DNA of 64,000 nucleotides, taken from the NCBI GenBank assembly GCA_025769875.1, contig JAGFNK010000053.1:1-64000 (forward strand). Reading direction: 5' to 3'. Below, in pieces: positions 10,430-21,100 of the stretch. Source of the DNA: Russula earlei (taxonomy: Eukaryota > Basidiomycota > Agaricomycetes > Russulales > Russulaceae). Position 1 is the stretch's first letter. The number at the start of each line of letters is the position of its first letter. Position numbers and translations under genes: made by a program. The notes under the pieces are model-generated. The model worked only from the letters and a program-made list of their open reading frames with translations, made no database searches and had not been told where the DNA came from.

Positions 10430-12152
10430 GATAATAGCCCAGGACTCTATGTGCTGGCTTTCCTAGACTGCAGCAGCTGAGTTATCTTGAGCATATGAAC
10501 ATTTCTTTGGCCCTCAGCCTTCTTTCCCACCTCCTTTGGCCCAGCATTCTGTCTTGAACCATTTCCCAGAAAGGGCCCTTGAAGGACCCTTTCTTATTAG
10601 AGGAAACCCAGCCTCTATGATGCCAACCTGTTCACACGAGCAAAAGGGGCCCTATAATACATTATTAGACTAACTCTAATAACCTTAGAACAAACTATAA
10701 GGCAATACTAAGGACCTTAATAGAAGTATTAGGGTCGACTCTAAGGACCCTAATAAAACTATATAAGGGGTATTATGGACAACTCTATTCCCTGGACAAA
10801 ACAACAAGTCCTCAGATGACTTGACCTAAACTAACTAACAGTAAATGAATTAGGTGCTTTGCATGTGTACTAAGCAGTGAACACATGGATACTAAAGGCT
10901 CTTACTCATCAATATCAGCCTCCTTACTCAGCAGCTTATTGAGCATGACTGAGCAGAGCATGCTCAGTAAGCGTGCTCTGACTTCTTACTCATCTGTCAA
11001 TTGTGCTTGATAACAAGGTTATGACTTGTTCTATATTTAGCAGTTCCCTTGTAGTAGATAAGTGCTCAATAAAGTAACAGACAGTCTGAAGACTGTCCAT
11101 TTGATTTGTGGCACTCTATTACTGAGGGTACTCCTTTGTGACCACCCCATCTAGTACACTCTGGCCCTCTCTTTCCATGATCACCTCTCACAGCCAGTAC
11201 CAGTTCCTCTCTGGTACTTGCTACTTGTTTGGATTATACTCATCATCAACTTTGTCCTTGAACTCAGTCAACTCATCTCCAAGCTCCTGCCTCACTCTTG
11301 AACTGGATTGTTCAACAGTGAGTTCTGTCACATTCTGCCTTTGTGTGCCCTTTCTTGTGGCAGTTATAACATTCTATGTTGCATTTCAACTTCTTTTTGA
11401 TGACAGCACTGAATGCTTCATCCAGAGTATTGGGGAGACTGATAGGTTTGCATTTAACATACTTCTGGAATTCATTGGACATATATTTGATAACCATTTG
11501 TGTCATAACTGGATTATTATTCATATCCATGCTCATTGTCATGGATGAGATGAAGTAATTATATGATGGGGGAAGTGAGGAGATAAGGATCATCATGTAT
11601 TCCTCATCTGTGATTCATTTGCCCATAGATGTGATTTTTTTGCACATATCTTGCATCTTATCAAAGTGTGTGTGGATGTTGTCATCTTCATCACATTTGG
11701 CAGTTTGGAGTCTCTGCATAGAATCTGACTGTAATGATCAAGTTTAGCTCTCATAGAATGCTTTCAGAGCATCCCAGACCCCTTTTGCAGTAGTCATGTG
11801 TTTGATGCAGCTGAAAGTTATGTCTGATATGACCATTGTAATGATTTGTTTTGCAATAGCATCATTGTTAGTCCATCATGTCACCAGTGGCACCCCATTT
11901 ATGTCTCCTGCATCAATGCATCTTTGTGTGACCAATACTTGTGTCAGATGTTCTTCTGTCCCTTTTACTTCAAGTGTCCATACTATACAGTCTTGGTATG
12001 AGACCCAGTTTGACCCATCACTGGCCAACTCAACTACTGGAAGTTTGCTTTCTTCCATCTTGTTTTATTGGACTTTTCTTAAAGGTGTGAATAAAGTTAT
12101 TTGACTTAAGTTGTATTCATTTCAATAGGCAACAGCAGGGCCCATAACCTGG
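10430..12152 (-). pseudogene. Second copia element (copia-2), gag and leader, minus strand
   Basis: Reading leftwards from 12058, the minus strand gives MEESKLPVVELASDGSNW, homologous to copia-1 Gag. The intervening part (about 11600-11875) has frame breaks. From 11596 to about 11336 it reads the C-terminal part with an intact zinc knuckle (CYNCHKKGHTKAEC). The solo LTR at 10550-11330 interrupts it there. Left of that LTR the frame continues with WAKGGGKEG, the sequence that follows the knuckle in copia-1. The inverted primer site is at about 12139-12152, so the 5' LTR begins at 12153. Nothing of its pol survives in the window. It is the oldest layer of the nest. Confidence 0.75.
10550..11330 (+). 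mobile_element. Solo LTR (family A) inserted in copia-2 gag
   Basis: Begins TGTCTTGAACC and ends GTTCTGTCA. It is flanked by CATTC at 10545-10549 and 11331-11335. At 781 bp it is the least disturbed copy of this LTR family in the window and acts as the reference for the other two. Confidence 0.85.
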
Positions 12153-13760
12153 TGAAGATAAGATGCCCAGGCAATGGGAACATGCATGTTGGGTAAGCAG
12201 GCCAGTGGGCTGTTGATGTGGGGCAGGGACAGAGATGCATGTGAACAACATGGAGTGGTGGTAGAAGACAAGATGGGACAACTTTGATGTGCATGCAAGA
12301 GGGTTTTTGAGAACAGAGAACACAATGATACATTTGGAGGCAAAAACAAGCTACTTTATATGTTTTACAAGTATGTTACTTAAGAGATAAAATAACAGTG
12401 TTTTTAGGAGCTTTTGGAGTTGGGGATGGAAATAAGAATGATAATGGAATTGTATACTAGAGGAGCCTTGGACTTCAATGGCAATGATCCACTGCCTGTC
12501 TGTCTGGCTGATGTGCTTGCTCTGGTTTTGGTGCACACATGTGATTGAGTCAGGTGTTTGTGTTTTTGTTGGATACAGGAGAGCTGGAACTGATATGGAA
12601 TGAAAATTTGTTTTCATGGTTTTTGGACATTTTGATTTTGATCTGAATCAAACAAAACAAAGAAAGGAGCAAAAGTAATGTATTCTCCCCTGAGGGGAGT
12701 GCAAAAAATTGAGGGATCAAAATGTTCCCAGGGACATGCCATGTTGTGTTTTTGTGCTCCTCTGCATGTGCCCCTGGCAGCCCAAAACCACCACAGTGGT
12801 GATATAGAGTTGGTGGTTGCTCTGTAGGCATGAAACCTTGATGGTTGTAATGTTGCTACAGATGCTATGGTAGCTATATAGCACTACATAGCCTTTTTGT
12901 GTTTCTCTGATGTGGGTGTTGTCCATCCTGTCCACCATCTGTCTTGATGATTGAGTTGAGCTGCCAGTGGAACAGCATGGGTATGGTAACAATACTTTGG
13001 ATCCATCATCCTGTGAGGTATGGTTACAGTGCACAGACATACCTTACAGCTCCAACACAGGACCCCCTGAACCATGAGGTACAGTTACAGTTTGCAGCCC
13101 TAATGTCAAATGCCAGGCTAGGGGAAAATTCTTGTATGATTTGACAAAAGATTCAACTTGTCCTCACAGGCAGGACTACAGCATAACTATATATGTTTTC
13201 ACAGCAACCTGCACCTATTTCAGGGTAACTACTGACTCGACTACACATCATAGCCTAGGCTCCTTGGTGGTCCTTCTTCCCACCCTGCAGTTCGGTGTCA
13301 GTAGGCCAAGCCGGGCCGGGACATCACCGAGACACAATGTGGCGGCTATATCGGACCAAGTCATCAACTCAAAAGATATGATGTCTTTTGATTGATTCTC
13401 TCTACCTCCACATATGAGTACAGGGCCACCAGCCATTGCTCGTTGGTCCTGGTGCCGTGTTCGGGCCCCGTTTACGCCAACACACGTGGATTTTTGCAGC
13501 ACAACACTTGAGCGATTCGGTGGTGCGGTCACAGTTACTTTGAGGGCACTCGGCAATGGCCAGTTGCCAATGGGAGCACATCGCAGCATGCACCTTGAGA
13601 TCTGCTCTCATTTCAAGTTTGCAGCCCTGGGAACACAGACCCTCAAAAAATCAAAGCGATCATGATCATGATGCGATTTGACCGTTGCTTCCGTATCACC
13701 TTTGGACCGGGAACTTCGCTCAAAACAACCCATGACTGGCCGTCAGAGGGCCGTGCCACA
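12153..13760. other. Copia-2 5' LTR and unassigned sequence
   Basis: The copia-2 LTR (minus strand) starts at 12153, but its outer end could not be located by eye. The rest holds no recognisable gene. A near-palindrome, CAAAAGATATGATGTCTTTTG, lies at about 13372-13392. Confidence 0.4.
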
Positions 13761-13763
13761 GAG

Positions 13764-13772
13764 CATATAAAA
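13764..13772 (+). promoter_or_regulatory. TATA box of the secreted-protein gene
   Basis: CATATAAAAC lies about 165 bp before the start codon, followed by a pyrimidine-rich leader (CCCCTTTTCCTTCC). This is a common fungal promoter layout. Confidence 0.45.
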
Positions 13773-13932
13773 CGATGCTTCAGTTGCGATTCCAATTCTC
13801 TTCCAGCTGTGCCCCTTTTCCTTCCATCCTAGTTGGTACTGGTTACCGACCATCTTCTACGCCTCCATCTTGTTCAAACCTCGACACTTCCACCACCTTC
13901 ATTTTCAAACTACGATTACGCTCACCATAGCA

Positions 13933-14731
13933 ATGCATGCTCGCTCTGTTTTTGTCGTTCTCTGCCTTGCCTTTGGCATCCCTCCATCGCTCGCGCTTCC
14001 TTGCGGCGTTTCCAGGTACGCCATCTTCTAGCTCGGTTGCATACCCGTGGTCGACTTCTCCCCACAGCGGCAGAGCTGAGCGACCTAGTCCGAAGTGTTG
14101 TGGGGCTGGACCCTCCGAAGGGCAGAAGGGGCCATCTCTCGCGCCGACTCAGAGACGGCACAAGAAGAGAATGGATCCCCCGGAGAGCGGCCAGCAGCGT
14201 GTGTGGACGAGTGAACAGGGCGGCCTCAAGATATATATGCCCAACCACTTTCGAGTCACGGAAGTCAGTTCAGCAGCGAGCCCTGGATTCGTGCCGCAAC
14301 CCAGTACCATTAATGTTCATGTTCGTGAGAACAACGGAAGACAGTATGTCATGCATCAATCCCCTCATCCGACGCAGAACAAGAATACCAATACACCCAA
14401 AACAACTACGAGTCTACGCGAACCATATACGAGTCCACCTACAGAATATATGAGTCCTGCCGCATTAGACTCGTTGGCGAACGAGTGGTTACGAAGAGAA
14501 CGGAAAAAAAATATGCATGGGCCAAATCGTTCGCCGTCGGTGTTCTCGAGCGAAAGGGATAGACCGCCGCGCCAAAGAGATGGATCAGTGCGGCAAGGTT
14601 CGTCATCGGGGAGCAGGACAGTGAAGTCATCGAATCCGTCAATTGGTTCAACGCGCTCGACAATCAGGCCGAGTTCAGCGCCAGCGCCGTGGGGGAGTGA
14701 AAGGATGGCGCCTTCGTCACGCCGAGGATAG
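13933..14731 (+). CDS. Predicted small secreted protein, unknown function
   Basis: I do not recognise the family. The start at 13933 gives a short basic N-terminus and a hydrophobic stretch (VFVVLCLAFGI) ending LALPCG, a plausible signal peptide. A 52-nt GT-AG intron (14016-14067) joins exon 1 in phase 2 to a long open frame ending at 14731, about 247 residues in all. The mature part is rich in Ser, Pro, Arg and Asn, with little hydrophobic content and few Cys, so a disordered or wall-associated protein is possible. A start at 13937 in another frame lacks this structure. A TATA box and CT-rich leader lie upstream. It stands alone between repeats. Confidence 0.5.
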
Positions 14732-15100
14732 CGGAATAAGCGAATGCTAGGGAAGGTGGATTCGTTGCGGTGGACAAAGGAGGAGGACCACCCGGTCACG
14801 CACAGATCATGAGCAGAACAAATTATACATAGTAGCATCAGGGAAAATCAACATTCCATACCATAATTTGGCAGAATTTCTACCTTGACTCGCCGCGTGA
14901 ACCAATGCCCCACTGCTAGGAAGATTATGGGCTGGCCACGGCATCACGTGCAGAAACACGACGTGATGCCTCCTCTCTGTCAGGAAAATCACACATTTTA
15001 TAGTCAAAAGTTTGCTAAGTAAAATAGTGTCATCAAGGTGCCATGTAAAGTCGAAAAAGTCGGAAAGGGTACTGTCGTTTTCACGTGACCTTACACTTGC
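14732..15100. other. Intergenic, nothing recognised
   Basis: Contains two CACGTG sites (about 14946 and 15081). No gene or element was identified. Confidence 0.4.
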
Positions 15101-15101
15101 C

Positions 15102-15680
15102 ATTTTTGGATGTCATTTCAAGTGCAAAATCAAAACTGCTACATCTCAACAATTTCTCAACAGACTGCCTTGAAACTTTGACAGTAGAGCCTTATATACT
15201 GTATCTAGGTGCAGCTAAAATATGGGATCATAATATTCAGTTCTTGAAATGTCAATTTTTGGGTGCTGACATGGGTGCAAAACTTTGAACTGCCATATCT
15301 CAACTGTTTCTCAATCAATTAACTTGAAACCTCAACAGTGGGATCTCATGTACTGTATCTAGGTGCAGCCCAAGAGTTGGGGTCTAATTCTTAGTTCTTG
15401 AAGCTTTGATTTTTGGGTGTGATCTGAGTGCAAAACTTTGAACTGCCATATCTCAACTGTTTCTCAATAAATTGCCTTGAAACTTGGATAGTAGAACCTT
15501 ATATACTGTGTCTAGGTGCAGCTAAAATATGGGAGCCTAATATCCAGTTCTTAAAGTTTTGATTTTTGGGTGCCAATCTGCATGTGAAATTTTGAATTGC
15601 CATATCTCAACTATTTCTCAATGGATTGCCTTGAAACTTGGATAGTAGAATCTCATGTACTGTATCTAGATACTGTCACA
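15102..15680 (+). repeat. Tandem repeat, 153-154 bp unit, about 3.7 copies
   Basis: The landmark TGC(C/T)A(T/C)ATCTCAAC recurs at 15137, 15291, 15444 and 15598, a spacing of 154, 153 and 154. Each unit continues with CTTGAAAC, TACTGT(A/G)TCTAG and TTTTTGGGTG blocks. Copies differ by about 10-20 percent by eye. No conserved open frame is evident. Confidence 0.75.
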
Positions 15681-16118
15681 AGAACTGGTACATTGGACTG
15701 GACTGGCAACCAGGGAAGCCTACCTGGACAAGACTCATGTTTCTCATGTTTCTGATGACTTGTTGTACCTCACACATACCACATGTTTCCAGCGTGTTCT
15801 AGTATGATCTCCTCACCTCTGCCTTGAGGATACTATTTGATATAGTATTCTACATGTATATAAACCTGTCTGTAACTGAGAACAAGCCTCAAGCTTGTTC
15901 TCCTGTGAATATCACTGGATTCTTGCTTCAGAACTTGTAGGCTTGCAAGCAATCAAGCACTCATCTCTGAAAGTTTCTCAAACTCCTAAGTCTTCAAATG
16001 CAAAGACTTATTGTCTATTTTCCCTCTCCGCAGAACACAATTGCCTTGGCATTGTCATTCCCAAGATCCCTGAAACTCACAAGAACTTCGTGTCTCATGC
16101 ATGAACAGATTTGTCAAT
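15677..16118 (+). repeat. Probable LTR
   Basis: Starts TGTCACAAGAACTGG immediately after the tandem repeat and contains TATATAAACC near 15857. A candidate end is TTTGTCA near 16118. The following gag-like frame supports an LTR. The end and any target duplication are unresolved. Confidence 0.4.
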
Positions 16119-16177
16119 GATACCACCCCCAGTTGGTGACATTAGAACAAGCTTTCCTTTTGAACCCTTGACCCCAA

Positions 16178-16768
16178 ATGCATATACACATGTCCACCCC
16201 CAAATACATCGATTTCCTCAGAATGACTTCCATGGCTAGAGACTGGAGGTTCAAAGGACAAGGAAAACCCACTGAAGAGGGACTGAAGAAACTCAAGTGT
16301 CCCTTTAAACTAAGCCCAGACCTTGATGACATGCTCATCCCTGATCCCTTCAAGGAAAATGTTCACTTCTTCAGGGTGGGAATAAACAGTGTACCCTGGA
16401 CCAGGTACTACACCATTTACAGAAAGGCCAAATTTGGTCTTGGAACTCTCTATGGCATCTAGTTCAAAATCCAATGTCACAAAGAGTACTTTGAGGCCTA
16501 CTGCGTAGCACACCCAGCCTTCAGACTGGTCAATGACCCTCTCAAAGGCCTGGATATGGAGCAACTCATCAAGTCAGGTGAGCCCATTCCAAACTTGAAG
16601 AACCCATCACACACTCCAATCCCCAGACCTGCACCTGCCAAACCTATGGAACAAGAACCCAAAACAACTACACAAGTTTTCACCATGGCCAACAAACCAG
16701 AAGACCCACCTGCACAAGTCCCACAACAACTCACTTCATCCAGCACAACACGAGCCTTCCCTCGACCA
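16178..16768 (+). pseudogene. Gag-like or unknown retroelement reading frame, broken
   Basis: A frame from 16178 (MSTPKYIDFLRMTSMARDW) is stopped by TAG at 16460 and continues in the same frame as FKIQCHKEYFEAYC and then a Pro-rich tail. The stop is compatible with a CAG to TAG change. No zinc knuckle or pol motif is seen. Position behind an LTR-like segment suggests a retrotransposon Gag, but the family is not recognised. It is cut by an LTR-like sequence at 16769. Confidence 0.35.
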
Positions 16769-17362
16769 TGTTACCGAGTGGTTTGGGGTCCGGAAGATGC
16801 CGGAACACCTGAACTATGGACTGCACTGTTTGCATTATGCGTGCGTCAGATCTTGATCGTTTATGTTCCTTGATATCACATTCGGAGCGCATTGATCGTA
16901 TCTTTCAGAAGATGTACTGAAGAAGCAATGAGTAGCATTGCTTCTGTCCCAGATGTTCCTGTACTGCCACGTACGTCGATTCCTTGATTGGGGAAGCACT
17001 TAATGCTTCCAGCACCTGAGATCATTTACATAGAAGCAACCTTGCTTCTATGAGCTGCCTTTTGCTTCTACAGTATAGCACCAACCAGTACTACAGTAGT
17101 ATGAACCTTATCCCTGTAGGGCTATATAAAGCCTCCAGTAGAAACAGTTGAGCCTTAAGCTCGACTTAGTTTGCCAATCCCAAACAGTTGACTCCTACCC
17201 CGTCTGCAGAGCCCCTCTCATCTTGTTGTCATACTCTAGAAGGATCTAACACTCCTTCCTCTCCACGAGTATTGCTTGCTTGACTCAAGCATATCTGCAC
17301 TGGTAGGACGCGTTTATAGATGCGACCATTGATCTTATATAAGGCACTTTGGAGCCTTAACA
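16769..17362 (+). repeat. Probable solo LTR with TGTTA/TAACA ends
   Basis: About 594 bp starting TGTTACCGAG and ending CCTTAACA, with GCTATATAAAGCC near 17137. Coding-like sequence lies on both sides. The flanking 5-mers (GACCA and CTCCT) do not match, so either the ends are off or the flanks have decayed. Confidence 0.4.
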
Positions 17363-18548
17363 CTCCTCACCCCCTTACCAGGCCCACCAACATTTATTCA
17401 CTTCTAACTCTGGAAGTGGTTACACTACCTGGTATTTTGCCAAGTCCAATACAAACATTACATCCCCACCCACGGTTCCTCAAGCCAAAACAGGACATCT
17501 TTATGTCCACCTTAACACGTCCACCAATAGCCATCAATACTGGATGGTTGGCATAAATAACCAGTGGGATATCATTTTGAAGGGCTCAGAATACCCCCTG
17601 AACCATGATCAGGTTCTCTCAATCTGCTCTAATGGTGACCCAAGTTGGATCACTCAAGCATCGACAACCACTATGCAAAGCAGAAAGGAGAGGGAAATGC
17701 AAGAGAAGTTGGTGCCACTGCACGTGTGCTAATCGTAGTTACTCTTATGGAGTTGTGCTTAGTTTACGCCGAATGACTCCACCCAATGAAGTCTTTCATA
17801 ATGTACAATGCATTTTGTTACTATCATGATGTCCAAATTGAGTGGCCCAGACAGATCTGGGATTTAGACGAGGGTCTCTGGTCTAGTTGCTACTTTACTT
17901 TACTTTTTTATTTAATTAGTTCCTCGACCTCACGAATTTTCTGTACGTATCTTGATCCTTTCAAATATATTTACTAAGCAATGAAACATTTTTTCATGAC
18001 TCACTTTTCCCTGACCTGCCGCTTTTATTTTGTCAGTGTGACTGTCCCAAGAGACGCCCAGGGGCAGCACATCGTCGACTTTGTACGCATGCCCTCCCTG
18101 CCTCAGGCTGGTTTCGGTGTCCTGTTTGCTAACCAAGCTTTTTCTCTTTCCACTCCTTACAGCCATTGTTCAGATGTCCAAATTTGAAATTTGAAAGCTT
18201 GAACACCCCTTCAATGATGTACTGTAGATTTGTTGAGTTTTTGTGTCGCCTTGACTCAATGCCATCCCTGAGGCCCCACAGTGCACACCAATATAACATA
18301 AAAGCGAACATATATATATATGCTGTGATGTTTTGAAATTCAACTTGGAGGGGCTGATCATTTCACATTCACCAAAGACAACTGCAAGAACGTTGAAGTT
18401 AGTCCACGTGATTGTACATGGTGACTTGCCAGCTGGCAAAGTCGATAAAGCAATCGTGGCTCCACAACCATTATTGATTAATTGACCTATATCATATTAG
18501 GTTGAAATAACCTTCAACCACCTGGCCAACGGTGGGTGGTTCTCCTCT
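17363..18548. other. Retroelement remains and intergenic sequence
   Basis: 17370-17560 keeps a Pro/Thr-rich open frame that may continue the gag-like sequence. Beyond that no gene is recognised. 18309-18320 is a short AT dinucleotide run. Confidence 0.3.
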
Positions 18549-21100
18549 TTGACTTTACAACTTGTCTTAGCATGTCTCACACCCGTCCCAAACTTAGCAT
18601 GCCACCTAATTCCCAGCATGCATCAACTGGGAGTAAGACAACGACAACTCCGCTCAAACATGACCTTTCCAGAAGTGAAGCCCATTCTTCCATGCCTCGA
18701 GAAACAGCTTCGCCCAGATTATAAGGACATGGCTGGGGACGCATGCGAGAAATTTGTTGGTCCTATGCCCATATGCGAATTCTTATCGGAATTCATCCCA
18801 AAAGCAAGCCAAGATAGACCAGCAATCAACTTCAATTTTGAACACAATTCAGTCTCACAGAATGAGGGACACTTTGTAAGTCTTTCACAACCAGAGGGGG
18901 ATCCATGCTCACACACATGAGAGATCAAAATGATCAAAGCATGCCGCCTCTGCCCTCAACTCACATTCATCAACACTACTTCTCGGCCTGATGGATCAAT
19001 CCCTTTCAAACCTGACATCTCCATCTATTGTTCGGGACCCCCTGAGAAGCCACTGGACTGGAAAGCGGTTGATTTGTGGATCAAAAACAAAAACAAGGGC
19101 GACGACATTTTTCTCACACCTACAGGTAAGAGGGAAACTGAGAGTCAGACGATAAAGTACAATGATTCAGCTTACAAAATTTGCGGTCAATTGATCACTT
19201 ATGCCTCCACTCTCCATCATTCACAATTTTGCCTCTTCTCCTTCGCTATTGTCCTCTTCAGTAAAAGTGGTCGATTACTCCAATGGGACCGTAGCGGTCT
19301 AATCTATTCCAAGCCTTTTAATTGGGTCGAAAAACACAACACACTGTTTGAGTTCATCTGGAGACTCAACTTTCTCTCTGACACGGATTGTGGTCAAGAC
19401 ACCACAGTCATCTCAGTGGTCCCTAATGATGAGGCCACTGTGGCGATTTCGAAGCTGAATGAATACAAGGGTCTCATGATCAAGAAGGTAAAACCCAAGG
19501 ACCTTTGCAAGTTTCTTGTTCATGACGACCATGCTGCCGACGGTCAGCAGCTGAAGTTTTATATCACAGCAGGGCCAATATGGCATATGGAGACACTTTT
19601 TGGTCGTTCCACATTTGGATACATCGCATATGACATCAAAAGCTTGAAACTGGTATATTTGAAGGACTTCTGGTGTATAGATCATTGAGGGACCCAGAAG
19701 GAAGGGGACATGTATCGGGAATTACACGGGGCGCAAGTGCCTCACATCCTGGTGTTTGGTCGAGCTGGCGATGTTCCTTTGTCACCGGACCATGCAAATA
19801 CGGTTCCGCTTGTTGTGCAAAGGACAAAGACGCAAGACTATGCGAAAAGGAAAGGGAAAAACAAATGGTGCCTGGGTCGACCAAACGTTGACCCGTATGT
19901 TCATTACCGACTGGTGTTGGAGACACTTGGACAGCTGCTGAGTACATTCAAATCAACTTGGCAGCTATGCCAGGTCATTTGGGATGCCATCATGGGTAAG
20001 AATTGGTGTAACATTTAAGTTTGTCATTGATTAATATTTTGGAGCAGCTCATGCGGTAGCATACAAGAGAACAAAAATTTTACATCGGGATGTGAGCGCA
20101 GGGAACATTCTGATCCGCAAAGATGGATCAGGGATCCTGATCGATTGGGACCTTTCCAAGAAGGAGGATATGGATGCGCAGCCAAGGGGACCCTCTCAAA
20201 CAGTATGACCTTCACCTCTACGCACGGCAAATTAAATAAATTCGTGTTCAGGGTACATGGCAGTTCATATCAACAGGGCTTTTGCTATCCCCTTTCACTT
20301 GGCCACACGAAGTCTCAGATGATCTGGAGTCCTTCTTTTGGGTACTTCTTTATGTGGTCATGAAATGCGTAAATCCTGGAATCCTGAAATCAGCAATGCC
20401 ACTTGTATTTGATCAACACAGACAGACAGACAATGGCATTGTCATGGGCAGTGCTGGAAAGCTCAGTTGCATACACAACTTGCAACTCTCGCAAAAGACT
20501 ATTGGGTCGCTTGTCAAGACACCGTGCGGGGAGATCATCCAAGATTTACACAATCTTTATTGTTCCTTTTATAACAGTTTTAACTCAGATCCGCCCATGG
20601 TCAGCAACACATCCAAACCTCCAGGACCTAACAAGCCCAATCTATCGAAGGTTTCTTCTCACAAATCAATCTTGGATATCATAGAAAGGCACATGACATC
20701 CCAGTCCCAGTGGGACAAAGATGACAATGGTAGCCAGGACACAAGTTTGTTTGGTCCATATCCGACGGCGAGTAGGACCGGCCACAAGCACAAGGCTCAA
20801 GATAGTGAGAGATTGTCCAAAATGACACGTAAAGGATGGCTTCTACCTCCATCTTCTGTGAATAGCAAGCAGTCTCATTCGCTAGGGTTACCCCATCATC
20901 CAGTGTTCACCTTTCTTCGAATGTATCTTTGCCCTCCTGCAAGTAGCAAGCACAACTCGGGGGGCATAGTATTGTACGTCACCCCCAGTAGCTCTACTGC
21001 TCTCCTCTGGTTCTCATTCCTCCCTTCCGCATCTTCCGCCACGAACCATCTCAAAGGACTCCCCTCACACTTCGGCCTTCACCACCAACCGCATGCCTGA
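18549..21100 (+). pseudogene. FunK1-type fungal protein kinase with one internal stop
   Basis: FunK1 kinases are Ser/Thr kinase-like proteins expanded in Agaricomycetes, mostly of unknown substrate. Exons 18549-18875, 18924-19995, 20048-20202 and 20252-21100 join in frame (801 codons) through introns of 46-52 nt. Recognisable parts are SIPFKPDISIYC, the RWDRSG-like segment LLQWDRSG, EGDMYRELH, the catalytic loop LHRDVSAGN near 20078-20104, the metal-binding DWDLSK (in place of DFG) near 20140, and GTWQF with DDLESFFWVL after it. The only lesion seen is TGA at 19686, between the N-lobe and EGDMYRELH. The N-terminus is uncertain: a second frame at 18573-18723 suggests a frameshift near 18655. 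The low-complexity end beyond about 20850 may be over-read. Confidence 0.8.

Noticed and set aside
15102..15680. Possible CRISPR-like array
   Set aside because: Units are 154 bp and repeated end to end with no unique spacers, in a eukaryotic genome.
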